From the NCBI GenBank assembly GCA_005223185.1, contig NJBN01000002.1, forward strand, positions 310,001-374,000: a DNA stretch of 64,000 bases, in the 5' to 3' direction. A program made the translations under genes and the position numbers. Shown piece by piece: positions 44,391 to 53,643 of the stretch. The stretch's first letter is position 1, and the number at the start of each line of letters is the position of its first letter. This DNA comes from a candidate division LCP-89 bacterium B3_LCP (GTDB taxonomy: Bacteria; Electryoneota; B3-LCP). Under the pieces are notes generated by a model. That model had not been told where the DNA came from. It saw only the letters and a program-made list of their open reading frames with translations, and did no database searches.

Positions 44391-45311
44391 ATGAAACGGG
44401 ATTTTCTGGCCATAACTGATTTGACAGTTAAAGAAGTTCACGACACTATCAGTCTGGCGCTGGAGTTAAAGGAAATGCGCGGCACCGATCGAACGCCACT
44501 ACCGCTAAAGGGGAGGACCGTGGGGTGCATTTTCCACAAAGCATCCCTGCGAACCCGCATAAGTTTCGAGACGGGCATCTATGAACTTGGCGGTGCGTCG
44601 TTATACATCACCAAGAATGAGATAGATTTAGGTAAGAGGGAGAGCATAGAAGACGCTGCCAGAGCACTCTCGCGGTATTTATCTATGATAATGATCCGCA
44701 CTTTCTCGCATGATGACGTGGAGAAATTGGCTAAATATGCAGATGTGCCGGTCATAAACGGCTTGACGGATTTTGCGCATCCCTGCCAGGTTATGGGCGA
44801 CATGATGACCGTCCAGGAGAGACTTGGAGTACTCGATGGCGTCAAAGTAGCATATCTGGGGGATGGCAATAACCTGGCGAATTCCTGGCTGAATGCGGCG
44901 CGTAGAGTGAAAATGGAATTGTGCATAGGAACATCAGAGCAAACTTATCCTGATATGAACCTGTTCAAAGCAGCACAAGATGAGGGCTTATCCAGCGTGA
45001 GTATCGTCCACGATGCTATTGAAGCGGTTCAGGGAGCACAGGTGGTTTACACGGACGTCTGGGCATCCATGGGGCAGAAAGAGCAGGGAACGCAAAAAGC
45101 GGAACTTCTGCGGTCATTCCAGATCAACGATGAACTGTTGAAACACGCTGATCCTGATTGCATCGTTCTGCACTGCCTGCCGGCAGAACGTGGCAGGGAA
45201 ATTACTGATGAAGTTATGGACGGACCTCATTCTGCCGTTTTCGATCAAGCTGAAAACCGCCTGCACGTTCAGAAAGCGATCATGGTGCGATTAATGGAAT
45301 GGGCATCGTAA
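44391..45311 (+). CDS. argF: Ornithine carbamoyltransferase
   Basis: The enzyme makes citrulline from ornithine and carbamoyl phosphate in arginine synthesis. At 306 aa it has the usual length. The carbamoyl phosphate site reads SLRTR (about 53-57) instead of the common STRTR. FAHPCQVMGD, DGNNLANSW and the ornithine-binding HCLPAERG are present. The ATG follows AAAGGAAA. No other arginine genes are adjacent. Use of a modified ornithine (as in the acetyl- or succinyl-ornithine enzymes) is possible but not favoured, because HCLP and DGNN are intact. Confidence 0.92.
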   Translation: MKRDFLAITDLTVKEVHDTISLALELKEMRGTDRTPLPLKGRTVGCIFHKASLRTRISFETGIYELGGASLYITKNEIDLGKRESIEDAARALSRYLSMIMIRTFSHDDVEKLAKYADVPVINGLTDFAHPCQVMGDMMTVQERLGVLDGVKVAYLGDGNNLANSWLNAARRVKMELCIGTSEQTYPDMNLFKAAQDEGLSSVSIVHDAIEAVQGAQVVYTDVWASMGQKEQGTQKAELLRSFQINDELLKHADPDCIVLHCLPAERGREITDEVMDGPHSAVFDQAENRLHVQKAIMVRLMEWAS

Positions 45312-45432
45312 GGATTAGCGATTATCATGTTAGGCAGATAGCTGCTCATATCCTTTTTTAGGGGTTATTCCATTCCTTCTCCAAGCGAAAACAGACATTT
45401 CGAAAATGCCTGACGAAAAATAAAAAAAAAGC

Positions 45433-45460
45433 TTGCATTTTGATTTTCAGCGCTTAAATT
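45433..45460 (+). promoter_or_regulatory. Candidate promoter of the HU-family gene
   Basis: TTGCAT (45433-45438) and TAAATT (45455-45460) are 16 bp apart, about 100 bp before the start codon at 45557. Confidence 0.45.
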
Positions 45461-45556
45461 TAGGTAAGTTTTTGAGATAAATCCAATAAAGATAAACTCA
45501 ACCGCAATTTTCAATATATATCGAAAGAAACATTAACAGTAAATACTGGAGCGACC

Positions 45557-45859
45557 ATGAAGACCTTTATTAAGAAAAACGTCATCGAACGCACCGCAGA
45601 AAAAATAGGAAAAGAACCAAAGGAAATCGCACGTTCGGTCGATGCGGTCTTCACGGTACTCCGTGAAATTATGGCTGAAGCAGACCCCGAATGTCGCATT
45701 GAAATACGTGATTTCGGCGTCTTCGAAGTCAAAAAGACCAAAGCCAAGCCCAAAGCGCGCAATCCCAAGACCAACGAAGAGATATACGTTCCCCCGCGCC
45801 GCAAGACTCACTTCAAACCAGGTAAGCTCCTTAAAACTGCTTTGAAACGTCCACTCTAA
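45557..45859 (+). CDS. HU/IHF-family DNA-binding protein
   Basis: The 100-residue protein has the histone-like fold: two N-terminal helices, then RIEIRDFGVFEVKK and a DNA-binding arm (ARNPKTNEEIYVPPRRKTHF). The proline in the arm tip region fits DNA bending by intercalation. It compacts or bends DNA as a dimer. It is monocistronic, with a strong terminator at 45901. Confidence 0.95.
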   Translation: MKTFIKKNVIERTAEKIGKEPKEIARSVDAVFTVLREIMAEADPECRIEIRDFGVFEVKKTKAKPKARNPKTNEEIYVPPRRKTHFKPGKLLKTALKRPL

Positions 45860-45900
45860 GTAAGTTTTAACAGTTATCTCTCATTTTTTTCTCAAGCAAG

Positions 45901-45924
45901 AAATCCGCCTCTGGCGGATTTTTT
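45901..45924 (+). terminator. Rho-independent terminator of the HU-family gene
   Basis: AAATCCGCC (45901-45909), loop TCT, GGCGGATTT (45913-45921) followed by more T residues. It is a textbook stem and T-run 40 bp after the HU stop codon. Confidence 0.93.
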
Positions 45925-45959
45925 CATTGCCTCATTTCCTCTGTAGAGTTAAGTTTTAC

Positions 45960-45988
45960 TTGCTATTGATGTTTGTTTTTGGTAAATT
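45960..45988 (+). promoter_or_regulatory. Promoter of the DUF456 cluster
   Basis: TTGCTA (45960-45965) and TAAATT (45983-45988) have a 17-bp spacer, 50 bp before the first start codon at 46039 and just after the HU terminator. Confidence 0.6.
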
Positions 45989-46038
45989 ATTAGGTTCGGG
46001 AACTTCGCCCAAGCACACAAGTCTAATTTCTTAGAGAT

Positions 46039-46536
46039 ATGTGGGATATTTTAGGACATATACTGTTTTACCTGATTCTGTTCTGCGGTGTGCTGCTGAC
46101 CTCGATCAGCATGCCCGGAACCTGGGTTATCGTTGTCGCCAGCGCTGTTTTCGGTCTAATAACCGGATTTGAAAACATGACCTATCAACTTCTGGGAGGT
46201 CTGGCAATAGCTGCTCTGGCGCTTGAAGGCATAGAGTTTTTATTAGCAGTTAAATTAGCCGAGAAGATGGGAACGGGAAAACAAGCTTCCTGGATCGCAG
46301 TAGTTGGCGCTATTGTAGGCGGCATCTGGGGAACTACAATATTACCCATAATTGGTTCGTTGATTGGCGCTTTAGGCGGAGCCTTTTTCGCTGCGGTTAT
46401 CTGGGAATTGATCCAGGGAAAATCCTATACAGAAGCGTTCAAATCAGGAAGAGGCGCGCTTATAGGGCGCGGCGGCGCCACGATTGTCAAGACGATCGGC
46501 GCTATAACCATGGTGATCGTAATAATTTTTGTGTGA
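46039..46536 (+). CDS. DUF456 membrane protein
   Basis: The 165-residue protein is almost entirely hydrophobic, with about five to six membrane segments. The glycine-rich GAIVGGIWGTTILPIIGSLIGALGG (about 92-116, split over two segments) is characteristic of DUF456. Function is not known. It starts a run of closely spaced plus-strand genes encoding envelope proteins. Confidence 0.88.
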   Translation: MWDILGHILFYLILFCGVLLTSISMPGTWVIVVASAVFGLITGFENMTYQLLGGLAIAALALEGIEFLLAVKLAEKMGTGKQASWIAVVGAIVGGIWGTTILPIIGSLIGALGGAFFAAVIWELIQGKSYTEAFKSGRGALIGRGGATIVKTIGAITMVIVIIFV

Positions 46537-46537
46537 T

Positions 46538-47224
46538 ATGAATAGCTGTACAAAAATAATCACGCTGGGTTTGTTACAACTTCTGTTGATAACTTCCGTA
46601 TTAGCTCAAGAGGCACCGGACCTGGACGTCTTCACTATCGGCAGAATAAAATACGGTGGTGGAGGTGACTGGTACAGTGATCCCTCAGCACTGCCAAACC
46701 TGCTGGGGTTTTTAGAACAAGAAACCGGCATAAAGGCGGCTGAAAGGGAAGTCCCAGTAGAACCATCTGACCGTGCTATTTTCAATCTGCCATATCTTTA
46801 CCTGACTGGACATGGAAACGTGAAGTTTACTGATGAAGAGGCTGCCAACCTGCGCCGGCATCTGACCTCCGGAGGATTTCTGCACGTTGACGATAATTAT
46901 GGACTGGATGAACATTTCAGGCGGGAAATAAAGAAGGTATTTCCCAATGCCAGGTTAGAGGAGATACCGTATTCGCACCCTATATTTCACAGTCATTTTG
47001 ACTTTGCAAATGGTCTGCCCAAGATACACGAACATGATAACATGCCGCCACAGGGATTCGGCATTTTCTATGAAGGTGAGATGGTACTGTTTTATACCTA
47101 CGAATGCGATTTAGGAGATGGTTGGGAAGATCCCGACGTGCACCACGATCCTGAAGAAGTGCGTATTAAAGCGCTGAAAATGGGTGTAAACATCATAGTG
47201 TATGCACTGCAGAGGTTCAATTAA
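46538..47224 (+). CDS. DUF4159-domain secreted protein
   Basis: The 228-residue protein has a signal peptide (residues about 5-21, ending VLAQ). The DUF4159 domain includes IKYGGGGDWYSDPSALPNLL, YLTGHGNVKFTDEEAANLRRHLTSGGF and VDDNYG, a class I glutamine amidotransferase-like fold. In other bacteria such proteins belong to MoxR/Bat-type clusters with vWA proteins. The ATG at 46538 is chosen because it starts the signal peptide; a TTG at 46529 is in frame. Confidence 0.9.
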   Translation: MNSCTKIITLGLLQLLLITSVLAQEAPDLDVFTIGRIKYGGGGDWYSDPSALPNLLGFLEQETGIKAAEREVPVEPSDRAIFNLPYLYLTGHGNVKFTDEEAANLRRHLTSGGFLHVDDNYGLDEHFRREIKKVFPNARLEEIPYSHPIFHSHFDFANGLPKIHEHDNMPPQGFGIFYEGEMVLFYTYECDLGDGWEDPDVHHDPEEVRIKALKMGVNIIVYALQRFN

Positions 47225-47226
47225 GG

Positions 47227-50200
47227 ATGGATTGGGACCTTAAAATAAGAGAGAGGCTAAAGAGCCTTCGCCGGAAGATCCTCTTCTATGACCTCTTCGA
47301 CGGCTGGTGGAGGATATTAGGCATCTCACTACTGCTGATATTGGCAATTACACAGTTGGAGATGCTGCTGCAATTGGATCCCCCGCTGCGTCTGCCGGTG
47401 GTATTGTTTATCATTACATTAATTGGCATCATCTTAGTTACCTGGCTGTTGGTTCCGCTCATCAGGTTTATTCTCCGACCAAAATCATCGGAAGAGTTGG
47501 CGCTCACCTGGGGATATTCCTTAGATGGCATCAACGACCGCCTGCTGAATGCCATGCAGGTCTATGAAGGGCGAACGACAGAGAGTACATCTTCTGACTT
47601 GGCGGAGATGTCTTTGGCTGTTATCGCAGACGAACTCGAAGGAGCTTCATTCGATAACGTATTTGACAGGATCAGAATAAAAAAGGTGCGGAATTTTAGC
47701 TTTCTTATACTGAGTGCCTGGCTGTTGGTATTTCTGATTTCGGGGAGTTCATTTACCGGGGCTTTGTACAGATTAGCATATCCACAGGTCGATTTCAGAC
47801 CGCCTGATCCGTTTTCATTAGCGCTGATTGACGTCCCCGAACATGTTGTGCGAGGCGAACCATTTACTATCTCCGTGTCGGGAACGGGCGATCTACCTGC
47901 TGATATTTCCATCGTTATAAATGAGGAGAGCACTGATCCTAAAGCCTTCGATGCACAGTTTGACAGCACAGGGATAGCGGACTATTCTCTTCCCAATCCA
48001 CAGAACGATATGTACCTGTATGCTTATTCTGGCAGAGTCACCAGCGATACGGCTTTCATTGCCGTCAAAACCAGACCGTTTATCAAAGAGTTGCAGGTCA
48101 AGTGGTTTCCGCCCAAATACAGCAAACTACCTTCATCTTCTTCAACCGGCAAGAGAGGTGACGTTGCCGCATTGAAAGGGAGCCGGGTGGTGCTGGAAAT
48201 CGAGGTAGATCGGCAACTAAGCCAAGCTGATCTCCTGATTTTCAGAGACGAAGACCCAGAAGATTCCGTCCTGATTAACATGATCCTGGATGGGCATTTC
48301 GCCACTTCGGAATTCAAGCTGTTGAAGAATGGGTATTATAATATATTGATCCAGGACCATGACGGTATTGAGAACGGCGAACGGGTCAACTATAACCTTT
48401 GGCCTATACAGGATGAATGGCCCGTAGTCAGCATCTTTTATCCGCCGCCCGAAGCCGAATTCAACGAGTCTCTGATGGTGCCGCTGAAAGTCGGCGCGAG
48501 GGATGATTTCGCCATCTCCCGTTTCCGCATAGGGAGAAAACTGATTAAGGGCGGTGTAGCAGATACATCTGAAGAAGGTAAATTTATATGGAAGAAACTT
48601 CCCTTTGAATCCTTCGATGATGGCACTTCGTTAGTTGACATGCTGATGGATTTCAACGACATGAACCTTCTACCTGGGGACGTTCTTCAGTACAAGATGG
48701 ACGTACTGGATAACGACCGCATATCGGGTCCCAAACGAGCGGAAACGCCGGTGCAGGAACTGCGCTTTCCGACACTCAAAGAGATATTTGCGCGTATGGA
48801 AGAGGGGCACGGCGAGCAGGTTGAAGATATTCGCGAGACGCTGGAAAAATCCAGGTTATTGAAAGAAGAACTTGAAGCTCTGCAGGAAGAACTGAAGCGC
48901 AATCCCGAGCTGTCCTGGGAGGAGAAACAGGACGTACAAGAGATGCTGAAAAAGCAAGAAGAGATGGCTCAGAAAACTGATGAGATGGCAGAGCAGATCG
49001 AAAAGATGATCCAGAAGATGGAGGAGAACAATCTCTTCACTCCGGAAACGATGGCAAAATATCAGGAACTGCAGCGCTTGATGCAGGATATCATGAGTCC
49101 GGAACTGGCCAAGGCGATGCAGAAGCTCCAGGAATCGTTAAAACAACAGGATCCAGAGAATCTAAGACGTGCAGTTGAAGAGTTCTCTCTGAGTCAGGAG
49201 GAATTCTTGGAGAGAATGGAAAAAACCATGAACATCCTGAAACAGCTTCAGATGGAGATGAAACTGGATGAATTGGCAAAGCGCGCTCAAGAGATGTTGG
49301 AGAAGCAGGAGGAAATTAATGAAGCACTAAGTGATTCTGCCAAAGAAGGCTCACAGCCGGAACAAGCGCAAGCTGAAAGCGAGCTAAAAGAGGACATGGA
49401 GGAGTTCCAGAAAGAATTCGAAAAGACGAAAGAACTCCTGGAAGAATCACCTCATAATCCGGAAGAATCCATGTCGGATGCTGAAAAGCTGCTGGAAGAA
49501 TCACAGTTCGCTGATGCCATGAGTCAGATGTCACAGGAATTAATGCAAGGTGATCTGTCTTCAGCCCAACAGCAAGGGGGGGAGATAAAAGAGGGTCTTT
49601 CGCAGCTTGCCCAGACCATGCAGCAGGCGAAAAACCAGATGATGGAGTCCAGTAAATCAAAACTTGCAGAAGCTCTGAAGAAGGTATCCCACGATCTATT
49701 ATCACTATCCTATCAGCAGGAAGATCTGCTCTCTGAATCGGGTGAAATAGACCGAGCCAGCCCCCGCTTTCGTTCCATGGCGCAAAAGCAGGAACAACTG
49801 CGCAGTCATCTGGAAAAGACGTCGGAAGAACTGTTCAAGTTATCCCAGGAGAGTTTCTTTATCACACCTCAGATTGGCACAGCCTTAAATCAAGCTTTTC
49901 ACGGCATGGATCAGGCGATATCGGGATACACTGCACGAACTCCGCGTTCTGTTTCACGGCAGCAGGAATCTGCCATGGGAGGTTTAAATCGCGCCGTAAT
50001 GGAGATTGGGCAGTCGTTGGATCAGTTATCGTCTTCTTCATCTTCGACCGGTTATGCGGAAATGATGGAGCAGTTGGCACAGATGGCAGGGCAGCAGGGG
50101 CAGATAAATCAGGGGACGATGAGCCTGATTCCGGGGGGAACCAATCCAGGCCAATTTTCCTTACAGCAACAAGCTGCCATGAGTCGGCTGGCAGCTCAAC

Positions 50201-50598
50201 AGGAAGCGCTGCGCCAGCAGATGGATAATTTGAGTCAATCCAGCCAGCAAATCTCTGAAACGATGGGGCGTTTGGGCGACCTGAGCAAGGAAATGCAGGA
50301 AATCGTGGATGACTTAAAGAACCGTCAGATAGATGAAAGAACCCTGAAAAGACAGGAACGAATCCTAAGACGGCTCCTGGACGCGCAGAAATCAGTCAGA
50401 GAACGCGAATACCGCAGAGAGAGGTTATCGCGCACTGCTGAGGGCCCCTATCAAGGTCCATCCCCCGATGAATTGAATATCAGCATGACGCAAGATGAAA
50501 TGCGCGAAAAGCTGCTGCGCGCATTACGGGAAGGCTACACCAAGGATTACCAGAAGTTGATAAGGGATTATTTCGAGGCATTGGCTCGTGATCAATAG
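47227..50598 (+). CDS. Large DUF4175-like membrane and coiled-coil protein
   Basis: The 1123-residue protein has two to three N-terminal membrane segments (about 27-45, 55-80 and 145-165), as in DUF4175 proteins. A beta-rich periplasmic part covers about 190-510. The rest (about 520-1110) is Gln/Glu/Met/Leu-rich and predicted as long coiled coil. It overlaps the next gene by 11 bp. It probably acts in envelope organisation with the TPR protein. The family name is by layout and neighbour order (DUF4159 next to DUF4175 is common). Confidence 0.78.
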   Translation: MDWDLKIRERLKSLRRKILFYDLFDGWWRILGISLLLILAITQLEMLLQLDPPLRLPVVLFIITLIGIILVTWLLVPLIRFILRPKSSEELALTWGYSLDGINDRLLNAMQVYEGRTTESTSSDLAEMSLAVIADELEGASFDNVFDRIRIKKVRNFSFLILSAWLLVFLISGSSFTGALYRLAYPQVDFRPPDPFSLALIDVPEHVVRGEPFTISVSGTGDLPADISIVINEESTDPKAFDAQFDSTGIADYSLPNPQNDMYLYAYSGRVTSDTAFIAVKTRPFIKELQVKWFPPKYSKLPSSSSTGKRGDVAALKGSRVVLEIEVDRQLSQADLLIFRDEDPEDSVLINMILDGHFATSEFKLLKNGYYNILIQDHDGIENGERVNYNLWPIQDEWPVVSIFYPPPEAEFNESLMVPLKVGARDDFAISRFRIGRKLIKGGVADTSEEGKFIWKKLPFESFDDGTSLVDMLMDFNDMNLLPGDVLQYKMDVLDNDRISGPKRAETPVQELRFPTLKEIFARMEEGHGEQVEDIRETLEKSRLLKEELEALQEELKRNPELSWEEKQDVQEMLKKQEEMAQKTDEMAEQIEKMIQKMEENNLFTPETMAKYQELQRLMQDIMSPELAKAMQKLQESLKQQDPENLRRAVEEFSLSQEEFLERMEKTMNILKQLQMEMKLDELAKRAQEMLEKQEEINEALSDSAKEGSQPEQAQAESELKEDMEEFQKEFEKTKELLEESPHNPEESMSDAEKLLEESQFADAMSQMSQELMQGDLSSAQQQGGEIKEGLSQLAQTMQQAKNQMMESSKSKLAEALKKVSHDLLSLSYQQEDLLSESGEIDRASPRFRSMAQKQEQLRSHLEKTSEELFKLSQESFFITPQIGTALNQAFHGMDQAISGYTARTPRSVSRQQESAMGGLNRAVMEIGQSLDQLSSSSSSTGYAEMMEQLAQMAGQQGQINQGTMSLIPGGTNPGQFSLQQQAAMSRLAAQQEALRQQMDNLSQSSQQISETMGRLGDLSKEMQEIVDDLKNRQIDERTLKRQERILRRLLDAQKSVREREYRRERLSRTAEGPYQGPSPDELNISMTQDEMREKLLRALREGYTKDYQKLIRDYFEALARDQ

Positions 50599-52477
50599 AT
50601 TTTTCACATACATCTGTTTAAGTCTCCTTCTGATGATCGGAACCGGACAGGCGCAAGTATTCGATTTCCCGCCGTCAGTGCCCCTGGATCTACGCACTGC
50701 CGTCGATAATGAAGCCCGGCAATTGCAGAGACAGGCGTCTCTACACGAAAACCGGGGGAGATACCAGGAAGCTCTTGACATATATCTTGATTTGCATCAG
50801 AGGCATCCGGGCTATACCCCTTTCTATGAAGGCGCCATCAGAGGATATATAAATCTGCAGAAGTTCGATCAAGGCTTAGTCTGGGTGGATTCGCTTCGGG
50901 AAGTGATGCAGGGCAGCACTAAATTCAGCGATCTGACAGTGGCAGAAAGAGTACGTTTAGCGAACTACATCGTCGATGGAGGTCGTTTCTGCGGTAAGTT
51001 AGGCCGCAGAGAAGAGGCTTTGGGACGTTGGGAGGAGGTCTATCTTATTCCACAGGTGGGTTCCAATCCATTCTTCCGGCTGTTTTCGGCTATGATAGAC
51101 ATACGCTATTTAGATGGCATGGATGAGATGACCAAACGCGCCCGGGAAGTAACTGGAATACCATCATTATTATCCGCTTCTTTGGCGAATTTCTGGGCGA
51201 ACCGCGGCCAGTTGGACCGTGCCATCGGGGAGTGGTTGTGGTTGATGGAAGTGCAGCCAAGACAGAGCCGCAGCGTTAAAAATCAGATACTGAACTTACC
51301 TGATGATGAGAACACACGCAATCAGGTGGAAGAGAGCCTGATGAAAGCCCTTTCGCGTGAAGCGATTAAAATTCACGTGGTGGAACTGTTAGCTGATTTC
51401 TACTTCCGCAATAGGCAGTGGGAAGCTGCTCATGAGTACTTCCGCATTGCCGATCAGTTGGGAGGCAAAGAAGGAGATGCCTTGGTGACCTTTGCCGAAA
51501 ATCTGATAAACGAGAACAGACCTGAACTGGCATTACAGGTACTGGACGATCTAAACCAGACATATCCGCAACTTGTGAATCAGCCGCGAATATCATTGGC
51601 AAGGGGTAGAGCTTTAGAAGCAACCGGCGCCTACACTTCCGCAGATTCGATATATAATCTGATCACGACGTCAGAAGGTCTGCATTCAGTGCAGGGTCAG
51701 GATGCACTACTTAAGCAGGCGCAAATGAGGCTGGATATTCTCCGGCAGCCGGAAGAAGCACGCCAACTGCTGGAAGACGGTCTTAAACGCATCCCTCGCA
51801 TGCGCAATAGGGGCGAGGTTCTGCTTCTCATAGGCGACACTTACATTGCCGAGAGAAAACTTGATAAAGCTCGAGAGACTTATTTGGCTACTGCCCAAGA
51901 GCAGGGCAAAGGGTACGTTGAGATTCGTTCCCGGGCGCTGGTTAATGCCGCCAAGGTGGATTTTTACCTAAATGAAAACGATCAGGCGATAGAAAAGCTG
52001 AAAAAGGCTACCATGCAGAGTCCATCCGGAATTTTGACCAACGACGCTCTATATATGCTCCAATTACTGCGAAATGGGGAAACAGACACTACCGGATTAC
52101 AATTGATCGCACAAGCTGAACTGGAGAGAAGGTTGACCAATACAACAAAGGCAGAATCACTCTACACCGCTGCCGCCCAGTCTGCGAAATCCCACGATAT
52201 AATTTTGCGATCCCTCTGGAACTTAGCCGAGATCCAGCGGGAGGACGGCGAATATTTAAGTGCACTGGAGGTTCTTGAAAGTTCCGCAAGTCGCTTCCCA
52301 AAAAGCCTTGAAGCGCCTCGTATATTATTGGAAATGGGAGATATTTACCAAAATAATCTACTGGATACAGAAGCTGCTCTGGAAAAATATGAAAAGATAT
52401 TGATTGATTACCCCCAATCACTTTTAGTCGAAGAAGCTCGCCGGAGAATACGTAAGATAGAAGCAACCGAAACATAA
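50588..52477 (+). CDS. Secreted TPR-repeat protein
   Basis: The 629-residue protein starts at GTG 50588, overlapping the previous gene. A signal peptide (about residues 5-21, ending GQAQ) precedes repeated helical pairs. Clear TPR units are ENRGRYQEALDIYLDLHQRHPGYTPF (about 57-82), EGEYLSALEVLESSASRFP-like and the last unit EAALEKYEKILIDYPQSLLVEEARRRI. It probably scaffolds periplasmic complexes with the coiled-coil protein before it. Confidence 0.88.
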   Translation: MINRFFTYICLSLLLMIGTGQAQVFDFPPSVPLDLRTAVDNEARQLQRQASLHENRGRYQEALDIYLDLHQRHPGYTPFYEGAIRGYINLQKFDQGLVWVDSLREVMQGSTKFSDLTVAERVRLANYIVDGGRFCGKLGRREEALGRWEEVYLIPQVGSNPFFRLFSAMIDIRYLDGMDEMTKRAREVTGIPSLLSASLANFWANRGQLDRAIGEWLWLMEVQPRQSRSVKNQILNLPDDENTRNQVEESLMKALSREAIKIHVVELLADFYFRNRQWEAAHEYFRIADQLGGKEGDALVTFAENLINENRPELALQVLDDLNQTYPQLVNQPRISLARGRALEATGAYTSADSIYNLITTSEGLHSVQGQDALLKQAQMRLDILRQPEEARQLLEDGLKRIPRMRNRGEVLLLIGDTYIAERKLDKARETYLATAQEQGKGYVEIRSRALVNAAKVDFYLNENDQAIEKLKKATMQSPSGILTNDALYMLQLLRNGETDTTGLQLIAQAELERRLTNTTKAESLYTAAAQSAKSHDIILRSLWNLAEIQREDGEYLSALEVLESSASRFPKSLEAPRILLEMGDIYQNNLLDTEAALEKYEKILIDYPQSLLVEEARRRIRKIEATET

Positions 52478-52492
52478 AGGAAGAACCAGAAT

Positions 52493-52777
52493 ATGCCCAC
52501 ATACGAATACCGTTGTAATGATTGTGGATTTGAATTTGAAGAATTTCAGAGCATGGTGGCAGAACCGCTGCACGTCTGTCCCCGCTGCAGGGGAGACGTA
52601 CGCCGCTTGATATCAGGCGGCGGAGGTTTGATATTCAAAGGTAGCGGCTTTTACGAAACTGACTACAAGCGCCGCCATTTCAGCGAAGGATCAACTTCCA
52701 AGCCGAAACCTTCAGAAACGCCCACATCGGAAACTACCTCCAAAGAATCCGTTAAAAGTAGCGTCGAAAATAAATAG
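52493..52777 (+). CDS. FmdB-type zinc ribbon protein
   Basis: The 94-residue protein begins with MPTYEYRCNDCGFEFEEFQ and carries CxxC at about 8-11 and 29-32, the FmdB/CxxC_CxxC_SSSS zinc ribbon. The conserved RLISGGGGLIFKGSGFY segment follows. The tail is Ser/Thr/Lys-rich and probably disordered. Its exact role is unknown, although such proteins are widespread. Confidence 0.93.
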   Translation: MPTYEYRCNDCGFEFEEFQSMVAEPLHVCPRCRGDVRRLISGGGGLIFKGSGFYETDYKRRHFSEGSTSKPKPSETPTSETTSKESVKSSVENK

Positions 52778-52782
52778 AGCGC

Positions 52783-53643
52783 ATGGATAATTTTTTAGAA
52801 CCCACCCAACCCAATCAAAATGGCGAGGACAAACCTCGCCGTTACTATCCGCCTCCCAACGAAGCGTTTTTAGTATTGGCGGCAACTCTGGTAATGACCA
52901 TGATCTTCGGCGCCATTCTGGTTACCAATTCCGGTCGGGTGGGATTATTCATGACTGAATTATTGTTCATATTTCCACCCATTATTTACCTTCAGGTCAA
53001 AAAATACGATCTTAAGCGATGCCTGCGTTTGAATAAAGTCCCCTTGCCTCAGCTCTTTACTTCGCTCATTATCGGAGTTGCGCTGGTCGTTTTCTTGGAT
53101 GAAGTAGATCGTATTATGAATTTAATTTTCCCCATGCCTGCAGAAGTACAGCAGGCTCTTATGGATTTTGTGACACTGGATAGCTGGTCTGACTATTTAA
53201 TCGTAGGTGGAGGAACTGTGTTTATCGCTGCTATATGTGAAGAATCTCTTTTCAGAGGATTCATGCAGGTATCGATGGAGGCATTTGGAAGCGTTACCAA
53301 GGCGGTTCTTTTCGGTGCTTTACTCTTTGCGCTGGCGCACTTCAATCCCTGGTGGATGCTGCAGATAGTGCTATTAGGAGTAATCTTAGGATATATTTCC
53401 TGGCGTACTAACAGCATATTCCCCTGCATGCTGATACACGCCGTGCACAATGCTATTGCTCTGTCGGTGAGCGGTTCGCTTGAGGGCGAAGGCTGGGAAT
53501 GGTACTCCAGCGGCACTCACGTATCACCTGAAATTCTGATATTTGCTGGCGCTCTGTTGTTCTTAGGATTCAAGTTATTAATCAGACAGACTGAGCACAC
53601 ATTCCCTTCAGGATCCGATTCTGATGAAACCACCACTGCTTAA
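52783..53643 (+). CDS. CPBP-family intramembrane metalloprotease
   Basis: The 286-residue protein has about seven to eight membrane segments and the CPBP (Abi) motifs EESLFRGF (EExxxR, about 149-156), AHFNPWW (about 185) and HAVHNAIAL (about 218). These place catalytic Glu and His residues in the membrane. Family members cleave prenylated or other membrane proteins. It overlaps the SpoIID-like gene by 20 bp. Confidence 0.9.
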   Translation: MDNFLEPTQPNQNGEDKPRRYYPPPNEAFLVLAATLVMTMIFGAILVTNSGRVGLFMTELLFIFPPIIYLQVKKYDLKRCLRLNKVPLPQLFTSLIIGVALVVFLDEVDRIMNLIFPMPAEVQQALMDFVTLDSWSDYLIVGGGTVFIAAICEESLFRGFMQVSMEAFGSVTKAVLFGALLFALAHFNPWWMLQIVLLGVILGYISWRTNSIFPCMLIHAVHNAIALSVSGSLEGEGWEWYSSGTHVSPEILIFAGALLFLGFKLLIRQTEHTFPSGSDSDETTTA

